This document shows positions 49,676-57,532 of a stretch of 64,000 nt of DNA, in pieces. Source of the DNA: Megaleporinus macrocephalus (Eukaryota; Chordata; Actinopteri; Characiformes; Anostomidae); NCBI GenBank assembly GCA_021613375.1, contig CM038722.1, positions 24,904,441-24,968,440 of the forward strand. Reading direction: 5' to 3'. The notes beneath the pieces are model-generated. The model did no database searches, was not told the DNA's origin, and saw only the letters and a list, made by a program, of their open reading frames with translations. A program made the translations under genes and the position numbers. Every line of letters starts with the position of its first letter. The first letter of the stretch is position 1.

Positions 49676-50204
49676 TTTCTTAGACGTTTGAGAGGGACAC
49701 TAAAAATGATGGGAAAATGTTCTGGTTCTTGTGAGCACATTTGTTTATCACTTCTGTTTATTCCACATTACTGTTAAAATGGCATTAGATTGTTTTGGGT
49801 GGGTGTTTGTTTCATTTATTTTGGCTCGAAACTATAGAAACAATCTGGCAACGGTGTTGCCAAAATGAAATGGTATGAAAAGACCTGTGACCACTTGGAA
49901 ATACAGTGTCCGTACCAAATTTCCAATTCCAATTCCCACTGACTAGATCTTCCCCAATCACATGACACTACTATGCTGGGAGGGCTTTACAATGCTTTGT
50001 CAGCTTCAAAAAAATGAATGAAAGTGACAATCCAAATATCTCACTCCATAAGACTTGGCGTGATGGTGTGCAGAGAAAACAAATTGACAGCTGTTCCCAA
50101 AATACAAAACAACACCAGCTAGACACAAAAATTATTTCGCACTCAAGCTCAAGGTAAAAGCAAAAGCTGTTGTGACTTACCCAAGGCATCGAAAAGATTC
50201 AAAT
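20610..50204 (-). CDS. cd99: CD99/XG-family membrane glycoprotein, 14 coding exons, signal exon not found
   Basis: CD99 is a small type I, O-glycosylated surface protein active in leukocyte adhesion and diapedesis. Coding exons on the minus strand: 50204-50181, 47939-47916, 46860-46828, 46647-46615, 46468-46412, 37917-37885, 37740-37720, 37417-37382, 35638-35555, 33364-33332, 33161-33147, 22072-21956, 21249-21196 and 20635-20610. Every internal junction is GT-AG and phase 1, and the exons sum to 590 nt (about 196 residues). The ectodomain alternates acidic modules (DLNLFDAL, DFLDLSDAL, DFNILDAF, SDSDLSDV) with Pro/Lys linkers. It is followed by the membrane segment GIISAVGVAILGAASSYFAY, KKKLCFKIQG, and a tail ending EPQVLSNLLKS. 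This resembles human CD99 (YQKKKLCF, tail EPAVQRTLLEK). XG is the close paralogue; the tail favours CD99. A signal-peptide exon should precede 50204 but was not identified. Confidence 0.9.
21196..21249 (-). CDS. cd99: cd99 cytoplasmic-tail exon
   Basis: The exon lies between acceptor gtgtgtgtag and donor gtaaat, 54 nt, phase 1-1. It encodes TDPESGVNHSGARSEPQ, comparable to the SHRNANAEPAV segment of human CD99. Confidence 0.85.
21386..21477 (-). tRNA. tRNA-Arg (anticodon TCT) with intron
   Basis: The minus strand starts GGCTCTGTGGCGCAATGG (A box), has the anticodon loop CTTCTA-A, the B box GGTTCGAGTCC, and ends CCAGAGTCG pairing with the 5' GGCTCTG. A 19-nt intron lies between positions 37 and 38, as in vertebrate tRNA-Arg(TCT) genes. 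The mature length is 73 nt. The gene sits in the cd99 intron between the transmembrane exon and the tail exon, on the same strand. Each arm pairs, so the gene looks functional. Confidence 0.95.
21956..22072 (-). CDS. cd99: cd99 transmembrane exon
   Basis: The exon lies between acceptor acatgtag and donor gtgagc, 117 nt, phase 1-1. It encodes a hydrophobic helix (MAGIISAVGVAILGAASSYF), then YQKKKLCFKIQG. The stop-transfer KKK and the Cys-Phe pair match human CD99 YQKKKLCFK almost residue for residue. Confidence 0.95.
22080..23640. other. cd99 intron, no gene seen
   Basis: The sequence is unique with scattered short frames and poly-T/A runs. There are no exon-like splice pairs with CD99-like translation. 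Confidence 0.55.
23645..23891 (+). mobile_element. MITE, GCTGTCCAAT family, copy 2
   Basis: The left end CGTCACTGTCCAATGAAAAA mirrors the right end TTTTTCAATGGACAGTGACG, giving about 28-bp terminal inverted repeats. The core matches copy 1. This is the best preserved copy in the window. Confidence 0.85.
24327..24652 (+). mobile_element. tRNA-derived SINE with 9-bp target duplication
   Basis: The element starts GGTGGCACGGTGGTGTAGTG (A-box region), has the B-box-like GGGTTGGATTCCC, the conserved body CTCCCCGTGCTTAAG and GGTTTCCTCCCACAG, and ends GCGGAAGATAATGGA. TTCTCCAAC flanks it at 24318-24326 and 24653-24661. Partial copies of its 3' end are at 38580-38640 and 46083-46288. Confidence 0.88.
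25061..25090 (-). promoter_or_regulatory. Possible TSS/first-exon signal (AAGATGGCG)
   Basis: The minus strand reads CCGGTAAGATGGCGTACG, a YY1-like initiator motif with ATG. It stays open ten codons to a good donor (GAATGG before gtgagc), with an inverted CCAAT (TATTGG) about 50 bp upstream. It could be an alternative or nested promoter, but its phase does not match the phase-1 cd99 exons. Confidence 0.2.
28142..28378 (-). pseudogene. Unidentified exon-like open frame
   Basis: After ccttgtcgttgcag the frame reads DLDQQWQMLLKFLADKIGEG, then LHIWFINSKESIMGFLEKAM, ending ELLELATGQNQS and stop. The composition is protein-like (amphipathic, Leu-rich, few rare residues) and unlike nearby junk frames. 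No family was recognised. It may be a retrotransposed or transposon-derived fragment, or chance. Confidence 0.3.
30500..32870 (+). repeat. 39-41-bp minisatellite, about 57 units
   Basis: The unit is ACAACAGCTAAGACTGAGCT followed by AAACCCAGTTATGTCTGTGCT (41 bp); a CT deletion gives a 39-bp form. Outer units (30500-30850 and 32640-32870) are more diverged, and the centre is homogenised. Lies about 280 bp below the 15-nt cd99 exon. Confidence 0.97.
33147..33161 (-). CDS. cd99: cd99 15-nt microexon, DDQNQ
   Basis: The exon is only five codons (DDQNQ), between acceptor cttctgtttag and donor gtaaat, phase 1-1. It is called on splice consensus and phase alone, so it is the least certain of the set. 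Confidence 0.6.
33332..33364 (-). CDS. cd99: cd99 33-nt exon, juxtamembrane stem
   Basis: The exon lies between acceptor gtgtgtctccag and donor gtaaat, phase 1-1. It encodes GRAADHSSDSA, a Ser/Asp-rich stem. Confidence 0.75.
33573..33609. repeat. (AAAT)n microsatellite
   Basis: About nine tandem ATAA units lie in a cd99 intron; a short (CA)n tract also lies at 33370-33391. Confidence 0.9.
34323..35112 (-). mobile_element. 5'-truncated L1-like LINE with 11-bp target duplication
   Basis: The minus-strand frame 35106-34705 encodes the C-terminal part of an L1/Tx1-type ORF2. Supporting stretches are VEILEEVWSRLWETQGSYTY, the CWRECRTNGG zinc-knuckle-like region and an FWNDMGRLISKIL helix. It is followed by about 380 bp of 3' UTR ending ACAAATAAAAAC. 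TGTTGCTCTTT occurs at both flanks (34312-34322 and 35113-35123), fitting target-primed insertion. The upstream two thirds, including reverse transcriptase, is absent. Confidence 0.75.
35555..35638 (-). CDS. cd99: cd99 84-nt exon, FSDSDLSD stem
   Basis: The exon lies between acceptor ccattcttctag and donor gtaggc, phase 1-1. It encodes GFSDSDLSDVAG and a Gly-rich stretch ending AGRGGHGG, parallel to SFSDADLADGVSGGEG and the Gly-rich stem of human CD99. Confidence 0.88.
35727..36234. mobile_element. Non-autonomous TIR element (Tc1/piggyBac-like MITE)
   Basis: The left end ACACTAAATGTAGACAAAAG, then TATTAGGACACACC, mirrors the right end GGTGTCTTAATACTTTTGTT CATATAGTGTA. The about 30-bp terminal repeats surround 450 bp of non-coding core with AATTTCTAACCTCCTAGAAATT. 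A family with ends ACTATATGNACAAAAGTATT is common in fish. No transposase frame. Confidence 0.75.
36710..36773. repeat. (AAT)n microsatellite
   Basis: Imperfect ATA/AATA tandem tract in a cd99 intron. Confidence 0.9.
36865..37090 (-). mobile_element. MITE, GCTGTCCAAT family, copy 3 (inverted)
   Basis: The copy starts CGCTGTCCAACAAGTATC and ends CTTTCTTTGGAC. Its core CCATTGACTTGCATTGAAAG is the reverse complement of the core in copies 1 and 2. Confidence 0.75.
37195..37290 (+). repeat. Fragment of the 15231 TIR element
   Basis: CACCTATATGATAAGTGGAG then CTGATACAATGG and AATACAAGGAGGGGTTCTTA matches the right arm at 15815-15880. Confidence 0.55.
37382..37417 (-). CDS. cd99: cd99 36-nt exon, DPKKPVVPPKSG
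   Basis: The exon lies between acceptor gtttctacag and donor gtatat, phase 1-1. It encodes DPKKPVVPPKSG. It shares ATCCA-AGAAACCAG with the 21-nt exon about 300 bp upstream in the transcript. Confidence 0.8.
37720..37740 (-). CDS. cd99: cd99 21-nt microexon, DPEKPAG
   Basis: The exon lies between acceptor ttcttgtag and donor gtaaaa, phase 1-1. It encodes DPEKPAG and is closely similar to the next exon's DPKKPVV, suggesting a local exon duplication. Confidence 0.8.
37885..37917 (-). CDS. cd99: cd99 33-nt exon, third DAF module
   Basis: The exon lies between acceptor gattgacag and donor gtacga, phase 1-1. It encodes GDFNILDAFDN, matching GDDFDLGDAV of human CD99. Confidence 0.86.
38580..38640 (+). 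repeat. SINE 3'-tail fragment
   Basis: ATCCATTATCTACCTCCGCT then TTATCCTGCTAGTCAGGGTC is the reverse-oriented tail of the 24327 SINE family. It lies 80 bp before the 11-bp array. Confidence 0.55.
38722..42650 (+). repeat. 11-bp minisatellite (TACTCTCTTCA), about 3.9 kb
   Basis: Variants of TACTCTCTTCA (CTCCTCA, CTACA, ATTCTC, CACTCTC) run continuously except for a SINE at 38965-39255. Distinctive variant strings recur about 1284 bp apart, for example CATCCTCTGTTC at 40621 and 41905, and CCTCTGTTCA at 40801 and 42085, showing a nested higher-order duplication. It lies in the cd99 intron between exons 46412 and 37917. Confidence 0.97.
38965..39255 (+). mobile_element. tRNA-derived SINE inside the 11-bp array
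   Basis: The head reads GGGCAGTCGTGGCCTGAAGG, GATCCGGTCTTGTCGCC and the B box GGTTCGACCCC. The body reads GTGCCCTTGAGCGAGGCACC, CTGCTCCCCGGGCGCC and GTTAAATGCGGAGGTCAAAT, with an A/T-rich tail. A and B box order and the family-wide body support a Pol III SINE. Clean target duplications cannot be recognised in the repetitive target. Confidence 0.85.
42660..43310. other. cd99 intron segment, no gene seen
   Basis: An open frame at 42851-43180 (plus) has a hydrophobic stretch but no recognisable family and no splice context. Confidence 0.5.
43316..43355. repeat. Perfect 17-bp inverted repeat with 6-nt loop
   Basis: CAATAGGATTCCAGCCA is followed by TTGTTT and then the exact reverse complement TGGCTGGAATCCTATTG. 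Either strand would form a strong hairpin. Confidence 0.97.
43570..43832 (-). mobile_element. tRNA-derived SINE, second long copy
   Basis: In minus orientation it reads AGGCAGTTGTGGGCTGGAGG, CCAGTCTTGTGAGGGATGGT, CGCTGGCTTGATCCCC and GGTGGGCAGCCCTATC-type complements. This is the same family as 38965-39255, more diverged. Confidence 0.75.
45240..45527 (+). repeat. 36-bp minisatellite, 8 units
   Basis: The unit TCCATTATCAGTACTTTCTA then CTCCTTACATTTACAC is nearly invariant (one C/T change). The 12-codon period keeps two frames open. Confidence 0.97.
45920..46085. repeat. AGTACTTTTACT-type interspersed repeat
   Basis: Multiple TACTTTTACTTTTATACTTT, AAGTAGTTCT and AAGTATTTTTA phrases are typical of a common teleost MITE. 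The 36-bp array just upstream carries related AGTACTTTCTACTCC text and may be an expansion of it. Confidence 0.55.
46083..46288 (+). repeat. SINE 3' part (24327 family) with (TGGA)n tail
   Basis: CAAACACATGCATGTTAG, CTCTAAATAGCCTGTAGGTG and GGCGACCTGTCCATGG match 24475-24650 closely, ending in GATGGATGGATGGATGGA. Confidence 0.8.
46412..46468 (-). CDS. cd99: cd99 57-nt exon, Pro/Lys linker
   Basis: The exon lies between acceptor caactttcag and donor gtacga, phase 1-1. It encodes TPKEPKKPAGDPSKTGGT, a basic Pro-rich, likely O-glycosylated linker. Confidence 0.85.
46615..46647 (-). CDS. cd99: cd99 33-nt exon, second DAL module
   Basis: The exon lies between acceptor gtcttccag and donor gtagag, phase 1-1. 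It encodes DFLDLSDALGP, a second copy of the acidic FDLxDAL module. Confidence 0.85.
46765..46801. repeat. (GT)n microsatellite
   Basis: About 18 TG units lie 27 bp below a cd99 exon donor, on the intron side. Confidence 0.95.
46828..46860 (-). CDS. cd99: cd99 33-nt exon, AQAPPKADGDN
   Basis: The exon lies between acceptor gttcctacag and donor gtaaga, phase 1-1. It encodes a Pro/Lys then Asp linker, AQAPPKADGDN. A (GT)n tract starts 60 bp downstream in transcript order, at 46801-46765. Confidence 0.82.
47102..47577. mobile_element. Non-autonomous TIR element, AGGAGCACTTTGTAGTT ends
   Basis: AGGAGCACTTTGTAGTTC at the left is mirrored by GAACTACAAAGTGCTCCT at the right. The core (CCTGTTCTTCAATGATCAGG, GTGGATCAGCCACAGCAGTG, TGGCTGGATGTTGCTGG) matches 15296-15640. 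No transposase. Confidence 0.82.
47916..47939 (-). CDS. cd99: cd99 24-nt microexon, DDPVPTKP linker
   Basis: The exon lies between acceptor ctcttttaaag and donor gtacag. It encodes DDPVPTKP, comparable to DDPEPTKKP of human XG. Phase 1-1. Confidence 0.82.
48120..48720 (+). mobile_element. Decayed ZBED/hAT element
   Basis: The stretch CAAGACAAAAACATTTAACA, CTACTAATCTGATATGACAT, CAGCAAACAGCAGAGCTAGC and the downstream CCGTGGCATATAGCCCC match 58140-58450 at high identity. The frame is broken. It is the BED-finger end of an internally deleted hAT-like element. Confidence 0.7.
48734..49085. mobile_element. Two partial MITEs, GCTGTCCAAT family, opposed
   Basis: A reversed partial copy (GTTCTCTCCTGTAAAGTTAT, 48734-48858) is followed by a forward copy (CTTCACAGGAGAGAGAAAAA, 48935-49085). 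The AATGTGAATG core of the second shows a short triplication. Confidence 0.65.
49621..49674. repeat. (AAT)n microsatellite
   Basis: About 18 uninterrupted AAT units. Confidence 0.97.
50181..50204 (-). CDS. cd99: cd99 24-nt microexon, DLNLFDAL module
   Basis: The exon lies between acceptor cttctcttgcag and donor gtaagt. It encodes (D)LNLFDALG, the same motif as human FDLSDALPD and XG DFDLADALDD near the mature N-terminus. It is phase 1-1 and the most upstream exon recognised. Confidence 0.85.
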
Positions 50205-50559
50205 CTGCAAGAGAAGAGACAAAACAACACCATTACTTTAACTGTCAGATCACTGTACTAATAAAAACGGCTTTTGGAAGCCGTCACATCACTGTTCACC
50301 TATGAGTATCACACAGTATTTCAGAGAGCTGTGTTTTGTAATGTCTAGTCTTTCAGGACAAAAGAAAAAGAGTTTCCACGTTTTGGCTGTAGAGAACTCT
50401 GCAGTGCTGGGCAGAGCCATTCCCCAACAACTAGCTGTGCAATGTTCTAATGGCAGGTTCTAATTTACACCAACAGGACAGCAATACCTGAGAGAGCTGT
50501 GTGTTTGTGATTGGCCAGATTCATGATAAAGCACATTCCCTTACGTTTAGAATAAAGGC

Positions 50560-51650
50560 ATACTAACTGTAATAATCTGCATAACAACTGTAATAATCTG
50601 CATAACAACTGTAATAACCTGCATAACAACTGTAATAACCTGCATAACAACTGTAATAATCTGCATAACAACTGTAATAACCTGCATAACAACTGTAATA
50701 ACCTGCATAACAACTGTAATAATCTGCATAACAACTGTAATAACCTGCATAACAACTAATAATCTGCATATTAACTGTAATAATCTGCATAACAACTAAT
50801 AAACTGCATAATAACTAATAATCTGCATAATAACTAATAATCTGCATAACTAATAATCTGAATACTAACTAATAAACTGCATAACAACTGTAATAATCTG
50901 CATAACAACTAATAAACTGCATAATAACTAATAATCTGCATAACTAATAATCTGAATACTAACTAATAAACTGCATAACAACTGTAATAATCTGCATAAC
51001 AACTAATAATCTGTATACTAACTAATAAACTGCATAACAACTGTAATAATCTGCATAACTAATAATCTGCATACTAACTAATAAACTGCATACTAACTAA
51101 TAAACTGCATAACAACTGTAATAATCTGCATAACAACTGTAATAATCTGCATAACAACTGTAATAATCTGCATAACTAATAATCTGCATAACTAATAATC
51201 TGCATAACAACTGTAATAATCTGCATAACAACTGTAATAATCTGCATAACAACTGTAATAATCTGCATAACTAATAATCTGCATACTAACTAATAAACTG
51301 CATAACAACTGTAATAATCTGCATAACAACTGTAATAATCTGCATAACTAATAATCTGTATACTAACTAATAAACTGCATAACAACTGTAATAATCTGCA
51401 TAACAACTGTAATAATCTGCATAACAACTGTAATAATCTGCATAACTAATAATCTGCATACTAACTAATAAACTGCATAACAACTGTAATAATCTGCATA
51501 ACAACTGTAATAATCTGCATAACAACTGTAATAATCTGCATAACTAATAATCTGCATAACTAATAATCTGTATACTAACTAATAAACTGCATAACAACTC
51601 TAATACTCTGCATAACAACTAATATTCTGTATAATAACTGTAAATAAAGC
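50560..51650 (+). repeat. 21-bp minisatellite, AACTGTAATAATCTGCATAAC
   Basis: The array has one 21-bp unit and a shortened partner (AACTAATAATCTGCAT, 13-17 bp) in irregular alternation. It starts about 360 bp beyond the most upstream cd99 exon found. Confidence 0.96.
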
Positions 51651-51659
51651 CACAGTGTA

Positions 51660-53800
51660 GAAAATAGTTATGAAAGTTATACACAGTTAATGCATTAGGA
51701 TGACTGATTTTGACTAAAACATAGCTTCTAAAACATAGGAGTCTTATTTAAAATCATAAAAAATAAAAAAGCTTCTGTAGAGCGAGGGTACTGAAGAACC
51801 GCCCTTAGTTCCCTAAAGAACCGTTTTGATGGATGAGTGTGAATAACCTTAAAAAGTTCAAGAACACGCATACTTGTGAATGTGAGAACCATAAACCACT
51901 TGCATAGAACCATTAATCACTTGCATGCCTCTGTGCATGGTACAATGGTTCTGCCTATTGATGTGCTGTATAAGAAATGATTCGATCAAGCTTGTAACAA
52001 AAGAACAACTATTTTTGATCTATACAGAACACTTTTCTACAAGGTTCTATATACCCAGACATACATCGTTCCACAAGCATAGTCTTCATGATTCTATATG
52101 ACTGTCTTTACTAAAGAACTCTAGAAGAACTTGAGAAATAATGTTACATTTCTACTCCTAGTAGAGAATTCTCTGGTAATTTTATGTCCAAGCCATTTAA
52201 GAAGCTTCATTTTGAAGAGTGTAGTCTTCTTTCTATCATCTGTTATTTTTTTATATCAAACACGTAATTAACTAATAATGTAAGCAGTAGGTGTGGTGGT
52301 TTCACAGTGAACGTGACTGCTAATGGTGAACTGTAGTAAGTCTCAGGCTTCCAAATAGTAGAGAATTGATAAAAACATTGCGACACTGTTTTCTTGCAGG
52401 ACCACAAAACACAGAACTTCTATAAACCAGAGCCAAATGACTCAAATTTCCCTAATCCAAACCCAATGTAACCAGCAGTCTTTGTGAAGGAGGAGGGAAT
52501 GTTCTAAAAGGGGAATTCCACCCATTTTTACCAAAGTCTGCAGTCTTCACGATGCCAGGTAGAGCGGTCTGATGTGAGGCGCTCTATTCTAAAGAAGCAT
52601 GCCCCGTCAGAATCGTTCACAGAGGTGGAGAGGTCATTAAAGGCTCTCTTACATAATGTCCGGATGCATAAAGGTAACAAATAGGTTGCGTAACGCCTCT
52701 GACTTTACGATAGCATTGAAATTGAAATATAGATTTTTTTTAGCCTAAAACATATTTTTTGCAAAGTGCCGACCACTAAGGCAGGGCAAGGAGGAAGTGG
52801 AGCTCTGAGAAACTTGCCGCTGGAGTTGTGGGTGGCTTTGGCTGCTGGGATTTGAAGCCGGGCCCCCTCGTTGCCAAGCAAAGAGTGAGTTAAGATTTTG
52901 GAAGAGATGGAGGAGCTGGGGAGGTGGTGGGGTATGAATTTGGTCACGCGAAAGTGAGGGCAGAGGGGTGGTTTACATAGATGCCTACAATAGCATTGCG
53001 CCCTTGTGCTGCTTGTTAATGTTGGAGTGGAGCTGAAAACGGATTACAACACTGCCATCTAGTGGTCAGAGGTTTAAACACAATAAACAATGATTCACTG
53101 TCTGCCAGGAATCTGTGTATCGATACTGTGTTTTTGAGAATCGATACAGTATCACCAAACATAATATCCTGATATTTGATATTTCAATATTTTCTTACAC
53201 TCTTACAGAACCACAGCAACTCCAGTAACTCTATAAATGCTTTAAAATTTAATACTTTGTGGGTTTGAATGGTTCTTCTACACGATGAAAAAACATGTTA
53301 CATATAGTTTATTTCATAGTTCAAAAATGGCTGTGCTGCCACTCATAGAACATGTTTTAGAACCACACAGAACCCTTTCTGTGAAGAGTAAACATATACA
53401 GTATCCATTACTGTCAGCATTATGCGTAGCAGTGCTGCATTACTGCCTCTAACAGCGAACTGAACTTGTCAGGTAACATCTACCTTAATGCTGTTTAGCA
53501 AGTTGGATCTGCGGTTTCCTCGAGCTGCCTCGCCTCATTTAGGCGCTAACACAGCGTGACACTTTCATGACCAGTACTTCAGGATTAAATCTGAACTGTG
53601 TTCCTTTGTAGCCGGGGGCTTGTACCCAAATTACTTGGGGATCACTATCCCGGTGGGCTTCTCCAAGAATGAAAAACGCAGACTGTTCTAAATTTCTGCA
53701 TAATTTAATAAACAATCAAAAGTCATTCTGAATAATCTGAGGGTCTTCAGTTTTTATATTAATCCCAATTAATCAATGGTAAAACAAGGAAATTACATTT
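51660..53800. other. Intron or 5' flank of cd99, no gene seen
   Basis: The segment holds degenerate repeats with paired AGAACC/GGTTCT motifs (51780-52140, 53260-53400). A signal-peptide exon for cd99 was looked for here and not found. Confidence 0.5.
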
Positions 53801-53859
53801 TCTTTGGGGACTATTTGGCCATATAACACCTTACATGTACCCCTCCGCCATTAAAAAAT

Positions 53860-54125
53860 AAATAAATAAATAAAACAATTTAGGCCACAACCTGATTTAA
53901 AAACTATCATAAAACAATGTCTCAGACATCAGGCAATGTATTTGTGAAGCATATGGGTGAGGGAGCATTAAACTCTTCAGACGTCTGGTTCCCTTTACCA
54001 CCACTCTGGACAAATCTGACTCACCAAGTTTCTCTGAAATACTGGATTACACATCAAAGTACTCTGAATGACTTTGTTTACATCTTAGTCATTTAATTAT
54101 ACAGAAAGTATGAAAAATTGGTGGA
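53860..54125. repeat. Interspersed repeat, 2690 family
   Basis: It shares GTCTGGTTCCCTTTACCACC, CAAGTTTCTCTGAAATACTG and CTCTGAATGACTTTGTTTAC with 2840-2950 and 55770-55860. Confidence 0.6.
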
Positions 54126-54405
54126 CTTCTCTTTTAACTATGCTGCTGTTACTATGCCACTTAAGATGCAACCTCATTCATGCTGTGTTTACTTGAATGG
54201 TTTCTCTTGCCTATAGTGCTCTATTTTGACTAATATATATATATAAGGAATTGTTGATATGAAAAAAAATATAATATCACAATACATAATATGATTTCTA
54301 TAATTAGTTTGTCTGAGGTTTGATATGTTAGAACAGACTAAAACAGCCAGCATTAATGCCACTAAAGCAGGCTTAGGGAGGTATGTAGGTGCCCCACCCT
54401 AACCT

Positions 54406-54408
<3 letters not shown>

Positions 54409-54490
<82 letters not shown>
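54409..54490. repeat. (TA)n microsatellite
   Basis: About 41 uninterrupted TA units. Confidence 0.98.
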
Positions 54491-54494
<4 letters not shown>

Positions 54495-55139
54495 CTGAAA
54501 TACGCTCTTGAGATACACCCATTATAATACAAGTGCTGTTTAAACCCTTGTTTTGCTGTCAAACTCACTCCAACTAGAAGTTGCAGTCTTGTTAGCTTTC
54601 ACTCACCGAGCTTCTCGTTCAGACAGGAAGAAACAGAAACGCTGCTTTACATCTATAAATTGCCAGCTGCAGATACTTCCCTCGTTATGAAACCCGAGAG
54701 TGTGACTGTCTATGTGTGTCAGGACAACATGGTAGTATACATATGGTAGGTTGCCAGGGTAATGTTTTGTTGTTATTGTGGTCAGCTCACCCCCCCTGGG
54801 TGACTAAACTATGAGTCAGAACAGAAACTAGAGAGAATGGTCTTATTAAATGGGTGGGGCTCTATTCTCTGTCGACTCGGCTACAAATACGCAGTGTTTT
54901 CAGACCTGATTTTCATCTGCTGCATCCATGAAAGGCCCTTTACAGCAATTAGAGCACAAAAGCCTGCACTTTTTGCAGATGTCATAAATTTTAAGTTTAA
55001 AATTTATTTAAAACTGACTTTTTTCATGTTGGATCTAAAACACACGTAACTTTTATTTTTGAACTGTATAAAAAATACTTTTATTTACTTATATTATCAT
55101 ACTTTGTATATGTTTTTTACTTTATGATACTTTATATCT

Positions 55140-55245
55140 TATCTATTGGTGAATGGAGGAACAGCAAAGTAAGAATTTCATTGTACAGTGTAACTATGTT
55201 CTGCTGTGCATATGACAATAAAATTCTTGAATCTAAAATATATAT
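55140..55245 (+). repeat. LINE-tail-like interspersed repeat
   Basis: AGTAAGAATTTCATTGTACA, then GCATATGACAATAAAATTCT TGAAT, resembles the 3' tail of common fish non-LTR elements. It is too short to classify. Confidence 0.45.
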
Positions 55246-55549
55246 ATTTTTTTTACTTTTTTCTGGCATTGTAAAGGAATAGCTCATTTTACATCTTTTG
55301 AAATTTTGAGTTGTGGAGCTGAAATAATGAGGGCAATTTCAAGAAGTCTAAGAAGAAAACAAGAGATTTGTAAGAACGTTAGTCAAAATGATTCACTTTG
55401 AAATAATTATAATATTTTAAGAATACATGAATTCAATATAAATCAATTACAGACTAAATGAACACACATAATATGTTTTGAGATGGAAAAGCAAATATAA
55501 CACAAAAGTAGACTTTTTATTTACCGTCCAAGACCACCAGTCAGTCTAC

Positions 55550-55880
55550 ATGTCCCTACAAATAATGCTGATAATGGTAAGAAACGTCTCTGGAGACTAT
55601 TTTGCCTTATAATGCCTCGCCTGTATCTCTATTATGACACCTTGCCTGCATCTCTTCACCAAAACCTGCCCCTAAAAACTATTATAAAACAATCTGACTC
55701 AAAAGGCAATGCATTTTTAATAATTACAGCTTTCTGTGAGGGGGCTTTTAGATACATTAAGCTTTTCGGACGTCTGGTTCCTATTATCACCACTGTGAGC
55801 ATTTCTTGACTCTGCCAGTTTCTCTAGAACAGAAAATCACATCAAAGCACTCTGCTTAAATCTGCATAATTAAATGGTTA
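55550..55880. repeat. Interspersed repeat, 2690 family
   Basis: GACGTCTGGTTCCTATTATC and CAGTTTCTCTAGAACAGAAA match the other two long copies. Confidence 0.6.
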
Positions 55881-55899
55881 AGATGTCATTCAAAATATT

Positions 55900-57530
55900 A
55901 AAGAGGTGGAATTTCCATTCCATTAACATTATAAAAGGTACAAAACATGAAACAAAAGTTGTAATTTAAAATCTAACCCTGTAGCTGCAAGCTACTGTTA
56001 ACTAAGTTTGCACATCAGCCACAAATTAAAATGCTATACATAATAAATTAATAAAATAATACAATATGATGCATATAATAACACAACATTATACTATAGA
56101 ATAAGTCATTATACAGTTCCATACAGTATGATAGAGACGTGTGTATTATCAATAAATGAGTTTACATTGTTTTATGAGTTTTATGAGTTTTGAGGTCAGG
56201 TTTTGGTGAAGAGATACAAGCAAGGTATCATAATAAAGGAAGTAATTTAATTAGATTAAAAAAATTCTGGATTATAAGTGTGTAGAGTATAAGTGTGTAA
56301 AGTATAAGTGTACATGCAGCACAGAAACCCAACAAAGCTAACAAGGCCTACAATGCACAAAAGTAAGCATTGTGTCAACACAAGATTACATGTTTGGGTG
56401 GGTTTTCTTTTTAAATGCAGCATGGTTTGTTTCAATATGACTGTATTTGTAGGGGTGGGGGAAAGTCAATACATGCATAATATTGCAATATACAGTACAT
56501 TGTATCAATACATGGGAAAAATATTAATAAAAAGACAATAAATTGATTATACATATATATAATTTATTGTTCCCCCTAAATATGCTATCGCCATACTAAG
56601 TATTTTGCAATATTCTATAAGTATATTAAATGTATCATGTTTTAAAATGATTAATAAAAGTAAAAGTATAATTTTGGAATATTATCTAAGGTTTAGCTTT
56701 TTTATTAGATAAACAAAAGAAAGCTCAACTACAAATGCTGACATGCCATAATGTGAAACATGTAAACAATGCAGTAACACCAGCAACAATAAATAAGCGC
56801 ATATAAACTAAACCCTAACTGCTTCCTACCAGCTTCAATTCATCACCAACCATATTAACAGTGGAGAACTCCATTCAGGAAAACTTTGTGCAGAACTTTT
56901 GGCACTTATGTACTTAATCATTCTGCTCACTTCTACCCACAAACTGGGGGAGTCTTTCCATTTTTGTTTTCTTCCCAAGCCTGAAGCTAGATCTGGGAGC
57001 TGATGCTAGCCATGTTTGTTTGATGATATCTAACATTTGCCCATCAATATACTGAACGTACTATGGCACGCAGTAAACCTTAGTATGCTGTATTAAGAAG
57101 TTGTGGTTATCACCAACAAAAGCTACAGCACTGTGTAACTCCATACTTGTTCTCTCTCAAACAAGCAGAGACATCCAGCAGAAAGTGTAGATTTTAAACT
57201 GTTTAGAAGTAAAATATATTTTATTATTTGAATTTAAGCAAATGACTGCAGAATAAATTTGCTGAGAAACTGACCAATTCAGATTACTATACAGTGGTGG
57301 TGACAGGAACCAGGAGTATATACAGGAGTCAATTTATTCACTATTACTGTATATACTTTAGGATCGCAGTAATATGTTTTGTGATACTTTATCGATTTTC
57401 AGTTCACATGTAAAGATTGGTGGCAAATAGTGGTTCATTTTGTGTTGTGTTTAATCTCTGAGCACTAGATAGCGGTGTTTTAATTTATCTTCAGCCATTA
57501 GACTTTTCCACTCCAACATAAATATGTAAT
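55900..57530. other. No gene seen
   Basis: AT-rich unique DNA with a reversed fragment of the 2690 family near 57236-57320. Confidence 0.55.
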
Positions 57531-57532
57531 GG

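Noticed and set aside
50465..50795. CRLLQLL-type repeat frames
   Set aside because: They are an artefact of the 21-bp minisatellite (seven-codon period).
54362..54568. YIYIYI frame
   Set aside because: It is a (TA)n microsatellite translation.
54540..54640. Candidate cd99 first exon ending GAGAAGCTCG before gtgagt (minus)
   Set aside because: The donor is good and the phase fits, but there is an in-frame TAA upstream, no ATG and no hydrophobic signal sequence.
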